From: Acidobacteriota bacterium
GTDB taxonomy: Bacteria; Acidobacteriota; Blastocatellia; Pyrinomonadales; Pyrinomonadaceae
Reading direction: 5' to 3'
Length of the DNA: 64,000 nucleotides
Assembly (NCBI GenBank): GCA_020199835.1
Contig: JAIVJV010000004.1
Coordinates: forward strand, 1 to 64,000
Positions 56,072 to 64,000 of this stretch are shown here, one piece after another. Every line of letters starts with the position of its first letter. Position 1 is the stretch's first letter. The position numbers and the translations under genes were made by a program. Below the pieces are notes generated by a model. It searched no databases. It was not told the origin of the DNA and was given only the letters and a program-made list of their open reading frames with translations.

Positions 56072-56944
56072 ATGAAGAACAAGCGCAAGTCCCAAGCCTC
56101 TGATCCTTTGGCGAAAATCTGGTGGCATAACCTCGAATTTGATGTCTCACAGGAAAACGTACCTCCCGAGGTCTATAAGAACTTTCTGTCCGTCATACAG
56201 CGGTTTGTAAAAGCAAAGCGCAAAAAGGCACGTCCTGTCGAGAGCATTATCGAGGCGCTGGGTGAACCACCAGTGCGCTTTTCATTAATGGGACGACCGG
56301 CGCCAGCTACTGAGCCATTGAGTCGTATCGTGGATGCTCTCTCGTTTTCCCTTTACAACATCGATAAACGACTTGGACTGGGGCCTAATCCAGAAGAGAC
56401 TGTCTGGAACATGTTCAGAAACGGCGACATCGTTCCCAAACGCCATTTTGTTGGGGAATTGAGGTCGGCTCGCAATCTCTTCTGGGGAACGCCAACGAGT
56501 CGCCTCGAGCCTCTCTCTGACAAACAGGAAATCCGCCCGAATGAGTACGTGGTGCATCCGCCGGAGAAGGCCGATGAGGTGGCGACTGAAATCCGCAATC
56601 TGCTTGGTCTGAGTTACCTCAACGAAGGCGTGGGCCTTTACCGCATCGACATTCCGAAAGAGAAACTGAAGAACGTCAAGATCTGCGCCCCAACCACGCT
56701 CGACTCCTCTCCACGTTGCGTCTTTCTTCCGCCTGAGAAAACAAAGCATTACGGCCTCACTCTAAATCTCACTAACCTTGGGCCTGGCGCCGAGGAAGTG
56801 GTCGTCGAACCGATCAGGTTTACGGAAGAGTTCACAGTCACTCAGATCGGATTTGTGAAGGGACCTTTGCCGAATGACCAGGCAGTCTGGAATGCGCTTG
56901 CAGTTATCGTGAAAGATCGTCGCGCCAGGCGCGAGGCGAATTAG
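56072..56944 (+). CDS. Unknown protein, first gene of the PIN/helical-repeat cluster
   Basis: A 290-residue soluble protein without a recognised family. The N-terminal ~25 residues include a basic start (MKNKRKSQASDPL) and IWWHNLEFDVSQENVPPEVY. The middle, ESIIEALGEPPVRFSLMGRP and DALSFSLYNIDKRLGLGPN, appears alpha/beta, and the end, LTLNLTNLGPGAEEVVVEP, is beta-rich. No catalytic motif is obvious. CTGGAG ten bases before ATG 56072 supports the start. It lies 20 bp before the helical-repeat gene and is controlled from the palindrome promoter. It could be the sensor or regulator of the cluster. Confidence 0.6.
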   Translation: MKNKRKSQASDPLAKIWWHNLEFDVSQENVPPEVYKNFLSVIQRFVKAKRKKARPVESIIEALGEPPVRFSLMGRPAPATEPLSRIVDALSFSLYNIDKRLGLGPNPEETVWNMFRNGDIVPKRHFVGELRSARNLFWGTPTSRLEPLSDKQEIRPNEYVVHPPEKADEVATEIRNLLGLSYLNEGVGLYRIDIPKEKLKNVKICAPTTLDSSPRCVFLPPEKTKHYGLTLNLTNLGPGAEEVVVEPIRFTEEFTVTQIGFVKGPLPNDQAVWNALAVIVKDRRARREAN

Positions 56945-56964
56945 TTCTTTGGAGCGTCGCGTAT

Positions 56965-58059
56965 ATGCCGAAGAAAGACTCAGATAAGAAACCACAAAAG
57001 TATAAACCTTCAGACTTAGCGGGTCCGCTTGACTGGATTAATTCACGTTCGTATGGAGAACTAAAACGGTGGCTGAGAGAGGCAATTCAACACCGGTTAT
57101 TTCTGCCGGTAGTGATTCCTCACAATGTCATGCCGGCAGCGCATCTTACTCGACTGCTGATAAAAAGCGAGCCGCACACGAAGACCTACCTGCGAACGAT
57201 TATCCCGGAACTCATTAAAGAGTGGGGCAGGAACGACAGTCCTCAATCGCTCGACGACCTACTCATCCTGTGCGGGAATCTGAATTGTAATGAAGCGGAA
57301 ACAGCGATCTCGCGAATCGTTACCGAGAAACTGGCCCACACGCCTGTTGATATTGAATTACGTTTGCGTGCGCTCAACGTGTTGCAGGAAATTGGCACCG
57401 ACCGTTCGCTCCACGTCTTTAAGCGTTATCTCAGAGAGTTTGATTATGCAGCGGTTTGTTATCGCAGCTTATATCTTCTCAACCTTAATTTCGCTGTTAC
57501 TGAGTTGCAGGATCTGATGACGCTCTACGGATTCCATAACGCTACCGAGGAGTTGGAAGACGTGCTCAAGATCCTCTTCAAATACACTCTCACGCCTGCG
57601 GAACATATTTGCGTGTTGCAGCCCCTGGTGGAACTGACTCCGCCCGAGACTTTCATCGACGTATTGGAAACGCTTAAGGCACTGGACATCATTAACGAGA
57701 TGTTCATGGTCCAATTACCACCAATTTCCCGGGTCGAACTCATCAAGCAGATCTTAAAGCGTGGAAGAGAAGAAGATTCCGGGAGGATTACCGACTTGCT
57801 GAACGCCCTAGGCGCAACGTTGACTCCGCCCGACGATCTCTGGCCTGTGGCACCCGAAGCGCCCGAGGATGAAACAACAGAAACTCTAACTCAAGCTCCG
57901 GCTCGCGCAGGCCGTAAAGCTGCCTTTAAGCTTAGCTTCGGTGATGCAGGCAGTGTTCCGCTGATTACGGCTTCAGAGTTGGGCGTCGATAAAAGCTGGG
58001 CGTATAGTCGCAACTATATGCCTGACATCATGACAATGTTGGAAGGACCGCCAAACTGA
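56965..58059 (+). CDS. HEAT-like helical-repeat protein
   Basis: A 364-residue protein made largely of paired helices, as in HEAT/ARM scaffolds: AHLTRLLIKSEPHTKTYLRT, ELIKEWGRNDSPQSLDDLLI, TPVDIELRLRALNVLQEIGT, SLHVFKRYLREFDYAAVCYR. The tail (about 285-320) is Pro/Ala/Thr-rich and disordered. GGAG ten bases before the ATG fits. No family is recognised. Such scaffolds bind proteins or nucleic acids. Its place between an unknown protein and a PIN-like nuclease suggests a partner or adaptor of the nuclease. Confidence 0.6.
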   Translation: MPKKDSDKKPQKYKPSDLAGPLDWINSRSYGELKRWLREAIQHRLFLPVVIPHNVMPAAHLTRLLIKSEPHTKTYLRTIIPELIKEWGRNDSPQSLDDLLILCGNLNCNEAETAISRIVTEKLAHTPVDIELRLRALNVLQEIGTDRSLHVFKRYLREFDYAAVCYRSLYLLNLNFAVTELQDLMTLYGFHNATEELEDVLKILFKYTLTPAEHICVLQPLVELTPPETFIDVLETLKALDIINEMFMVQLPPISRVELIKQILKRGREEDSGRITDLLNALGATLTPPDDLWPVAPEAPEDETTETLTQAPARAGRKAAFKLSFGDAGSVPLITASELGVDKSWAYSRNYMPDIMTMLEGPPN

Positions 58060-58105
58060 ATTTACGAGCAGAGGTTTGCCAAAACTGATCTTCTACTAAG
58101 CCGTC

Positions 58106-60574
58106 ATGATAAGAGACAAAGATTCGAGAGAAGAAGTAGTTGTTGACTTAAGGTCTCATAGGAAGACCCTGCAACGATTCCGCGACCGCGTAAACGAACT
58201 CAAACTTGGCATTGAGTTTAAATCTCAAGAGCACAGCAAACTCTATTACTCCGTAGATTTCAGTGAAATCTACTCATATCTGCATTACGGTGATCCTGCG
58301 GTCCACTATTCCGGCCTCAACTTCTTTTCGAGCGGTGAGGACGGAAAAATAAAATCCGAGCAGCAACACTATCTCGCTCTGACCCACTTATTTGAATCAT
58401 TCTCGGAGGAGCCTCTCTATCTTCTTCAGCCTTACGTTCTTGAGATGTATTCGTACGCCAGGTCTCAGGCGCACCACTTCAGAAAGTCAAAGCGGACCCT
58501 GAGCGAGCTCATTTCGTCAGTCACAAATGGATTAAAGCCCGAGCATACGGCCCTACTTAAAACACCCGACCGGTTATCAGAAGAGCAGAAGATCGAGTTG
58601 TTGGAAATAATGAAGGCCGACTATCCCAGACTCTCGACTGATCTGCTCGAATTCGAGCGCTGGTTTACACGTAACGAAGAACTGAACACGCGCGGCCAAC
58701 TCCTTAAACAACTGCTCGCTAGTCGCAAGCTTTCACATCGTACGGACGAAATTCTAAAAGAGTGTGGCATTCGCGATACGGAAATTGAGAAACCTTCGTT
58801 GGAAGAAGAGAAGAAGGTGGTCGACGAGTTTCCACCTTTACGGTCCGACGAGGAGGATCGACAGTTCTCACGCCTGGTTGACGCGCGTGCCCTGTTGCTC
58901 CTTCGCAACATGAACCGTCTGCTTGAACGTCACAACGCGCGGCTCGTGCTAATCACGCGTGACCTGAAGAGTCCCAAGGTCGCCGAGAAGCTTCAAAGTT
59001 GGTTCGGCTGGAGTGACGTCAAAAATTATTTCTATGGGATTGAAGCAGTTTATCTCGATCTCCTACTCCAGCCCGCGGATAATAAACAGAAGCTCGAGTG
59101 GTTGAACAAAGCAGACAAGTCTTTGAAAGAAATGCTTGACTCCGTTGACTTGGTACGCAACGAAACGAGTGCCGATGAGTCAACAGAAATCTCAAGCGCT
59201 GCACGAGCCTTGCTGGAGCAAAACTCCAGGAAGTGGGATGAGCTGGTGGAGGTTCAGTTTATTCGCACCTCGCCTTCAGTAGAATGGCTCGGCTCGGACT
59301 TTGTGCAGAGGAGAGTGCTAACTGCCGCAAAGCGTCGCAACGATGCAGAGCAGCCTCAAGTTAAACCAGATGAAAGTCAGATGCTCACTCAGCTCGTGAC
59401 CTTTGTAGACTCGCCTGATTTTCAGGAGGTTGCCGCCGAAGACGCAGATAAGCTCTGGAACGGGATTGCCGCCGACGCCTTCGGTATGAACACGCTGGGT
59501 ATTTTCAGCGATCGACTCAGTGAGGTCATGGCACAGTTGAAAACGCTCCTGTCCAGCAAAGCAGACGATCCGGAAGTATTTCGAAAAGTAATAGCCAAGA
59601 GCAGAAGTTTTTTGAACATGCCGACGATTCATTTCGAAAACCGGCTTTACAACGAGTTCGTAAAAAATTTCGAACCTTGGCATTACGGAGAAGAAGAATT
59701 ACTCAATCAACTCGGACGATTACTCGAGGAGTTATTTTCACATGCAGCGAGCAATCTCGAGAAACCCGAGAATTGCCTGTTCCTGGCCTTTGTCATGGGC
59801 ATGCACGATTACTGGGATCCTGCCGTGGAGATGGCTGAGAATGGAAGTGAGCGTATCAAGGAAAGAAGATCTGAATTCGACTATTTTCTTGCGTATGCCA
59901 GGTATCGCAGAGTCGACATGCATAACTACGCTCCACTCGAAGCGCTCGAGCAATATAATCTGGCAGATCGGGATATTCGAGCGGCTCTTAAAGCGAACCC
60001 TTACGATCCACGTTATTTGGAACGACGAGGTGCTATCGCATTACGGTACCATCATACCGTGACGGGTTTACCCGAGGAGTCGCGCGCGGCACTGCCAATC
60101 ACCGATATCGCCAGCGTAACGGAGGCGAGAGGATTTCTAAAGCAAGCTGTCCATCGTGCCGGACACGATCGGAAGATAAGCGTGCGCGCTCTTAACAATC
60201 TGGCTTACTCGTACGGTACTAGTGACCCACCAGAGTTGCACGAGGCTGAAGAATGTATAAAGCAGATTGAAAGGGAGTTTGACGAGGCCACAAACGATCA
60301 CGACAACTCGCTGCCAAGTATTCAGCAATGGCCCTTCGTTATGGACACGGTCTGGTATATCGGCGCCCGGATCGCCTACACGCGTCGTGATGCGGAGGTA
60401 TTGAAACAGAAGCGGGGGCTTTTTGAAGTGGCGCTCGAAAAGGCCAACCTGTTGGAAGCTGAAGCAACTTCAATCGCCGAACACATTCGTGAAATTCAGC
60501 AGTGGCAGTTGGAGCTCGACGCTGCGAGCAACAATTCAACCCGCATTCCATCACCACATACCATCGGCAAGTGA
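58106..60574 (+). CDS. PIN-like nuclease fused to helical (TPR-like) domain
   Basis: An 822-residue protein. Residues ~45-60 (SKLYYSVDFSEIYSYLHYGD) and 255-290 (RLVDARALLLLRNMNRLLER, NARLVLITRDLKSP) match the first and later strands of PIN-like nucleases. The likely metal-binding acids are Asp51, Glu54, Asp259 and Asp286. A long helical insertion (about 75-245) separates them. The C-terminal 500 residues are helical, with TPR-like pairs at about 640-800 (NLADRDIRAALKANPYDPRY, ISVRALNNLAYSYGTSDPPE). PIN nucleases cut RNA in toxin-antitoxin and other conflict systems. The family assignment is pattern-based. It is the last gene of the cluster, 46 bp after the helical-repeat gene. Confidence 0.55.
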   Translation: MIRDKDSREEVVVDLRSHRKTLQRFRDRVNELKLGIEFKSQEHSKLYYSVDFSEIYSYLHYGDPAVHYSGLNFFSSGEDGKIKSEQQHYLALTHLFESFSEEPLYLLQPYVLEMYSYARSQAHHFRKSKRTLSELISSVTNGLKPEHTALLKTPDRLSEEQKIELLEIMKADYPRLSTDLLEFERWFTRNEELNTRGQLLKQLLASRKLSHRTDEILKECGIRDTEIEKPSLEEEKKVVDEFPPLRSDEEDRQFSRLVDARALLLLRNMNRLLERHNARLVLITRDLKSPKVAEKLQSWFGWSDVKNYFYGIEAVYLDLLLQPADNKQKLEWLNKADKSLKEMLDSVDLVRNETSADESTEISSAARALLEQNSRKWDELVEVQFIRTSPSVEWLGSDFVQRRVLTAAKRRNDAEQPQVKPDESQMLTQLVTFVDSPDFQEVAAEDADKLWNGIAADAFGMNTLGIFSDRLSEVMAQLKTLLSSKADDPEVFRKVIAKSRSFLNMPTIHFENRLYNEFVKNFEPWHYGEEELLNQLGRLLEELFSHAASNLEKPENCLFLAFVMGMHDYWDPAVEMAENGSERIKERRSEFDYFLAYARYRRVDMHNYAPLEALEQYNLADRDIRAALKANPYDPRYLERRGAIALRYHHTVTGLPEESRAALPITDIASVTEARGFLKQAVHRAGHDRKISVRALNNLAYSYGTSDPPELHEAEECIKQIEREFDEATNDHDNSLPSIQQWPFVMDTVWYIGARIAYTRRDAEVLKQKRGLFEVALEKANLLEAEATSIAEHIREIQQWQLELDAASNNSTRIPSPHTIGK

Positions 60575-60641
60575 TCTTTTTACTCAGACCTCGTGTCTGA
60601 TTAATCCAACATAAACACCGAAAGTTCTCTACGGCAACTTC

Positions 60642-60958
60642 ATGAGCGATTTAGTAATTGACAATGGTAGCAGTTTAGCCCGAAACACATGGGTGGTGGA
60701 TCCAAACCAGGAAAAGCGTGTCGATATCCAGCTGGCTGCGTATGAAGAGGTGTGCAACAGTTACCACGCGATTGACGATTTTCGCACTAAACTGCTTGGC
60801 ATTCTTCCGATTGCGTCGCTTGGCTTAGCCAGTTTCTTTGCGGCCGCATTCACACTTCATTATTTCTGTTTGAGATACGCGGCATTATCCGCTGTCATCA
60901 TCTGATTGAGCGCGGTGCGAAACTGGAGGAGTCCTTAAATGTTCAAGGGCAATTCATC
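60642..60958 (+). pseudogene. Membrane protein remnant (YEEVCNSYHAIDDFR family), frameshifted
   Basis: The frame begins MSDLVIDNGSSLARNTWVVD, then QLAAYEEVCNSYHAIDDFRT, KLLGILPIASLGLASFFAAA and FTLHYF. A CC to C contraction at ~60866 shifts it into FEIRGIIRCHHLIERGAKLE, ESLNVQGQFI, which is the expected continuation of this two-helix membrane protein family. After QGQFI the sequence becomes a subtilase. The gene is thus frameshifted and also truncated by a junction at about 60958. Its function is unknown; related two-helix proteins are suspected pore-forming effectors. Confidence 0.6.
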
Positions 60959-61321
60959 GTGTGCTCCAGTGACGCGGCGACTTATTCTCCTGCGGCAGTC
61001 GCGGAGGCGATAACAGTCGGCGCGACGAACCGGTTGGATACTCGAGCAGAGTTTTCTGATTACGGATCTACGCTGGATCTTTTTGCGCCCGGCGTGAGCA
61101 TTCCTTCGGCATGGATTGGCAGTGATCTGATGATTGCGACAGCCTCAGGCACGTCAATGGCAGCGCCGCACGTGGCCGGTGTGGTCGCGCTTTATCTGCA
61201 GAATCATAGGACCGCGTGTCCGTCCGCGGTGCGTTCAGCGCTTGTGGGCACTTCAACAACCGGTGTTGTTATTAACGGCGGACAGGAATCTCCAAACCGG
61301 TTGTTGTTTTCGAACTACTGA
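60959..61321 (+). pseudogene. Subtilase (S8) C-terminal fragment
   Basis: The frame reads DAATYSPAAVAEAITVGATN, RLDTRAEFSDYGSTLDLFAP and SGTSMAAPHVAGVVALYLQN, ending SPNRLLFSNY. The catalytic Ser motif (GTSMAAPH) is present, but the Asp and His parts, signal peptide and propeptide are missing. The fragment is directly joined to the tail of a membrane protein. It is the right-hand half of a deletion junction and cannot be an active protease. Confidence 0.8.
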
Positions 61322-61339
61322 ACTGCCGTCGCGTTTTGC

Positions 61340-61927
61340 TTAGGCGGCGATTGCGTGGATTGATCTTCGACGCAACGAGCAGCCACACGCAGCGCTGTGT
61401 TCTCCCTGTGGTGGGAACAGGTGGTAGTACATTCCGATCACCATCGGCATGAACACGGCCGCGTTGTAGAAGAGATGAATTTCTATTCGAAACTTCGGCA
61501 GCAGCATTTGCAGGAAACTGACCGGCACCGGCGAGCCGAACCAGTAATGTTGTGTCAGGGCTTGCCATTGCAGCACTGCATGCTCGATGTGATGCCAAAA
61601 CTGGATCACAAGCGCGATGGTCCACCATTTTCGTGAGGTTCCGGAGAAGCCTTTCCTGAATGTCCAAAGACCAACGAGCATCACGACGGCATAGCCGTAG
61701 TGCATGAGCTCGGAACTGACGAGCCACGGATAAAACAAGCCAAGAAAACCTCCCGCCTGTGGCCGCGGCCAGCCTAATACATAAATCTGATAAGCCTGGC
61801 TCAGATGTTCGGCCCAATGAGCGAGCACAATGAACATAAACAGATTGAGTGCGCGCTTGTGCCAAACACTATTCAACTTCTGATAAATACCAAACTCGGC
61901 GACTATCGGCACTGTACCTGCTGACAT
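61340..61927 (-). CDS. His-rich multi-pass membrane protein, unknown
   Basis: From ATG 61927 (MSAGTVPIVAEFGIYQKLNS) the product is 195 residues with four to five membrane helices. Histidine pairs recur near helix ends: LAHWAEHLSQAYQIYVLGWP, SSELMHYGYAVVMLV, LVIQFWHHIEHAVLQWQALT, FRIEIHLFYNAAVFMPMVIG, MYYHLFPP. These could bind heme or a di-metal centre. Similar conserved proteins occur in other bacteria without known function. AAGGAAG before the ATG supports the start. It lies downstream of the haloperoxidase-like gene on the same strand, with a hairpin in between. Confidence 0.7.
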   Translation of the reverse strand: MSAGTVPIVAEFGIYQKLNSVWHKRALNLFMFIVLAHWAEHLSQAYQIYVLGWPRPQAGGFLGLFYPWLVSSELMHYGYAVVMLVGLWTFRKGFSGTSRKWWTIALVIQFWHHIEHAVLQWQALTQHYWFGSPVPVSFLQMLLPKFRIEIHLFYNAAVFMPMVIGMYYHLFPPQGEHSAACGCSLRRRSIHAIAA

Positions 61928-62004
61928 CGAGCTTCCTTTTGAAAAATGTTTTGAGTAACGGCTGAGCAAGGGAGGCGCGGAACTATAAACCTTTTGGGTC
62001 GGAA

Positions 62005-62041
62005 CAGCGTGGCATTTTTTGCTTCCAAAAACGCCACGCTG
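62005..62041. terminator. Strong stem-loop between haloperoxidase-like gene and His-rich membrane gene
   Basis: CAGCGTGGC (62005-62013) pairs with GCCACGCTG (62033-62041), and five more T:A pairs extend the stem inward. There is no T-tract after it on either strand, so it may be an attenuator, processing site or terminator of the 62075-63415 gene. Confidence 0.45.
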
Positions 62042-62074
62042 GACTAACCGAATTTGTTCCAGCGAGCCAACTTG

Positions 62075-63415
62075 CTAGTGCGATTTTGATCGTTTTCGCA
62101 GAGCGTGCTTCGAGACGAACTGCGCGATCTGACGACCCATTCGCGCGCCTGCCTTATCAGAGTTGCGAAAGTGGATTCCCGAATACACGCGAGCGTCGAT
62201 TACTTCCTCAACTGCGTCATTGAAAGTGTTCCAGCTACGAGTAATGCCCGTTAACGTGACTGCAATCGGCCCCGCATTATCACCAAACTCAGAGTCCAGG
62301 ATCTTCGCCATCGCGCTGCTATTTGCGGTGTGGCCTGATGGATATTCAGGATGTGGCGGAGTGGCGACGAATGGTTGCCACGTCACATTGCCGGCAGTGA
62401 GATCATTGTCGTCGAAGTCCCCCATTCTGATGGCCGGCTGCGGCCGCCAGAAGTTATAAAAATACTTCGCCTCCCAGCAGGCAATGCTCGCGTCGGCTGC
62501 GGCCAGATAGAACAGTGCAAACACCCGAGCTTTGCCTGACAGATCGAGGTTACGTGTAAGCACAACCTGCGTCAGAACGTTGTTCCAAATCGCGGTCGGA
62601 GATGCACGCCAGAAAGTCGCGATTTGACTCTGTTCAGCCTTGCGAGTCGAACCAGTGGCTATGCCAATCTGTTTGATTTCGTTGTAGTCTTTTGTGTACT
62701 GCTCGCTATCGAGAGCCGGCGGCGGCTCTGGCCGAAACTGTGACCCGCTCCGAAGCACAAACGGAGTAACGTTGCCGAAGCCGGGCAGCAAGGCCGGAGC
62801 GTTGTTCAGTCTTGCCCAGACGCCGGGGTCGCCAGCGCCAGGAGCGTCGTAAGCAAATTGTGCCTCGCCTGCGCGATCGTTGGCGCGCAACGAAAGGATC
62901 GCCGCCGCGGCGGCACGACCGTACTCGATTCCCGAATCTGAAGGCGAGAGACCGTTGGCTGCTAGTGAGTTCACGTAGCGATCGTCAAGCAATGTGTCAT
63001 GGCCTGAAAACAGATTTTTCAACGTGTGATGGGCGGCTGCAATAGCCGCCGCCTGAGGCGACGCACTTTCAGGCGCCGACGAGGGTGACAGGTACGTTTC
63101 ATATTCGCCCGTAATGCCATTAACGGCATCGTGCACGGCTACGTGAAAGATCGCCATAGCACGCGTTTGCTGAACCGGCGCCAGAGCGGATGCGGGTAGT
63201 AGTGATAGCGCAGCTGCTTGCTGATTCCATTCCATCACGACATCAGTAGCCTGTGCAGGCACGGGTGTCGCGGCGGGTTGAGAAGATAGTCTCGAACAAG
63301 CGTTGCGACCAGTGGCGGAGGCGTCGCTCCACCACGGGAACGCGGTTATCATCGACACCACGATGCCGAGACCCAGTGTTAACTTCAATCCTTTACTTAA
63401 TGTTTTGGCTCTCAT
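62075..63415 (-). CDS. Vanadium-dependent haloperoxidase-like (PAP2 superfamily) protein
   Basis: A 446-residue exported protein. The signal sequence is LKLTLGLGIVVSMITAFPWW. The vanadate/phosphate site of the PAP2 superfamily is present: FWRPQPAIRMGDFDD, PPHPEYPSGHTANSS (second motif with catalytic His) and SGIHFRNSD (final His). An unrelated helical N-terminal half (about 80-270) is typical of bacterial vanadium chloro/bromoperoxidase-like proteins, which oxidise halides with hydrogen peroxide or act as phosphatases. Which activity is present cannot be decided. It is divergent from the ECF sigma gene, with 150 bp between them. Confidence 0.88.
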   Translation of the reverse strand: MRAKTLSKGLKLTLGLGIVVSMITAFPWWSDASATGRNACSRLSSQPAATPVPAQATDVVMEWNQQAAALSLLPASALAPVQQTRAMAIFHVAVHDAVNGITGEYETYLSPSSAPESASPQAAAIAAAHHTLKNLFSGHDTLLDDRYVNSLAANGLSPSDSGIEYGRAAAAAILSLRANDRAGEAQFAYDAPGAGDPGVWARLNNAPALLPGFGNVTPFVLRSGSQFRPEPPPALDSEQYTKDYNEIKQIGIATGSTRKAEQSQIATFWRASPTAIWNNVLTQVVLTRNLDLSGKARVFALFYLAAADASIACWEAKYFYNFWRPQPAIRMGDFDDNDLTAGNVTWQPFVATPPHPEYPSGHTANSSAMAKILDSEFGDNAGPIAVTLTGITRSWNTFNDAVEEVIDARVYSGIHFRNSDKAGARMGRQIAQFVSKHALRKRSKSH

Positions 63416-63565
63416 CTTTTCCTCTCTCGGTACTTATAGTTTTGAGTATTGCGCTGCGACGGTCGCGGAGTAGCGGCGCTCATGAGTTAAGGCGGGAATG
63501 GCTGAGAGAAACTGTAACGGGTTGTGGTAATTTCTTCGGGCCACGTACTGACGGGCCGATTTCCT

Positions 63566-64000
63566 ATGCCAGCTCAGCCTAACGAGATCACGCAGTTATT
63601 GGTTGCCTGGAGTGAAGGTGACGAATCAGCACTCGAGCAGTTGGCCCCACTGATCAACTCAGAGTTGCACCGGCTTGCCCACCATTACATGACGCGTGAG
63701 CGTCCCGGGCACTTGCTACAGACCTCTGCGCTCGTTAACGAGGCCTACGTTCGCTTGATCGATTGGAAAAATGTACGCTGGCAAAACCGGGCACACTTCT
63801 TTGGCGTTGCGGCGCAGATGATGCGCCGTATCCTCGTCGACTTCGCTCGAGACAGGCAGTACCTCAAGCGTGGCGGTGGCACGCTTCAAGTCTCGCTGAG
63901 TCAGGCGGCATCTTTCGTGATGCAGCGCGGCACTGACCTGGTGGCCCTGGATGAAGCGCTCACCGCGCTCGCTAAAATCGATCCACGCAAGGTGCGAGTG
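63566..64000 (+). CDS. ECF sigma factor, 3' part outside window
   Basis: The ATG at 63566 begins MPAQPNEITQLLVAWSEGDE, then SALEQLAPLINSELHRLAHH, QTSALVNEAYVRLIDWKNVR, AHFFGVAAQMMRRILVDFAR. This is the region 2 signature of the acidobacterial/planctomycete ECF group (ECF sigma family with LVNEAYLRL and MRRILVDFAR). The frame is open at the window edge after 145 codons, and region 4 begins near the end (LDEALTALAKIDPRK). In this group the sigma gene is often followed by a Ser/Thr kinase, but nothing downstream is visible. Confidence 0.9.
   Translation, partial: MPAQPNEITQLLVAWSEGDESALEQLAPLINSELHRLAHHYMTRERPGHLLQTSALVNEAYVRLIDWKNVRWQNRAHFFGVAAQMMRRILVDFARDRQYLKRGGGTLQVSLSQAASFVMQRGTDLVALDEALTALAKIDPRKVRV

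Noticed and set aside
1-64000. CRISPR arrays, tRNA or rRNA genes, complete insertion sequences
   Set aside because: Scanning showed no regularly spaced repeats, no cloverleaf with conserved arms and no transposase with terminal repeats.

Overview
The window looks like an Acidobacteriota chromosome, most likely Blastocatellia-like. This is inferred from family content: duplicated MacB/FtsX-type orphan permeases (ADOP), a Ser/Thr kinase fused to a TolB/WD40-like propeller, an ECF sigma factor of the acidobacterial type, caspase-like and fungalysin secreted proteins, and a BlaI/M56 pair. No rRNA, tRNA, CRISPR array or complete insertion sequence was recognised.

Region 1 (1-19.1 kb) is accessory and decayed. 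It opens with the 5' part of a multi-PAS sensor (reverse strand). Next come a degenerate ExeA/TniB-like ATPase, small ORFs with good ribosome binding sites, a lipoprotein and a HEPN-like protein. A well-formed promoter (6592-6621) overlapped by three GTTYAAC repeats precedes an unusual operon: a DUF6338-like membrane protein, three tiny Pro/Ser/Gly-rich polypeptides, a protein resembling an Ntn-hydrolase (proteasome-fold) and an unknown helical protein. This block lies between two copies of a 58-59 bp repeat and two PASTA-domain copies (one ruined). Then follow a GC-rich hybrid histidine kinase, remnants of AraC, VWA and TlpA/PASTA genes, a LysR regulator, a methyltransferase, a PQQ-type propeller interrupted by TGA, and a cupin.

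Region 2 (19.8-28.9 kb) is a metal-efflux locus. A six-gene reverse-strand operon encodes BlaI-type repressor, M56 (BlaR1-like) membrane protease, FixH/YtkA-like lipoprotein and CzcC/CzcB/CzcA RND exporter. A divergent CDF-family transporter and a small membrane protein lie beside it.

Region 3 (29-39 kb) carries deletion scars. The first codons of ynfA are joined to a kinase-propeller lacking its N-lobe. A TPR gene is joined to the tail of a sugar-binding protein next to xylose isomerase, and a GH127-like glycosidase is broken. A redoxin gene has an in-frame TGA exactly at the peroxidatic cysteine, followed by a SECIS-like hairpin, making it a strong selenoprotein candidate. A frameshifted PAS-PAS-PAS hybrid kinase closes the region.

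Region 4 (39.3-55.8 kb) holds mostly secreted or membrane genes: a dimeric-barrel monooxygenase-like protein, a duplicated-module envelope protein with a glycine zipper, a DUF4440-like protein, a caspase-like protease, a PhyH dioxygenase, a lumazine-binding-like protein, two ADOP permeases, a DUF4386 protein and an M36 metalloprotease ending in a clear terminator.

Region 5 (55.9-64 kb) contains a three-gene cluster behind a promoter with a perfect 13-bp palindrome: an unknown protein, a helical-repeat protein and a PIN-like nuclease with TPR-like tail. It is a candidate conflict or stress system. After it come a broken membrane protein joined to a subtilase fragment, a His-rich membrane protein, a vanadium-haloperoxidase-like protein and a partial ECF sigma factor.

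Many frameshifts in regions 3-5 are single-base homopolymer contractions. Some apparent pseudogenes may therefore be assembly errors. The deletion junctions and in-frame TGA codons are not explained that way.
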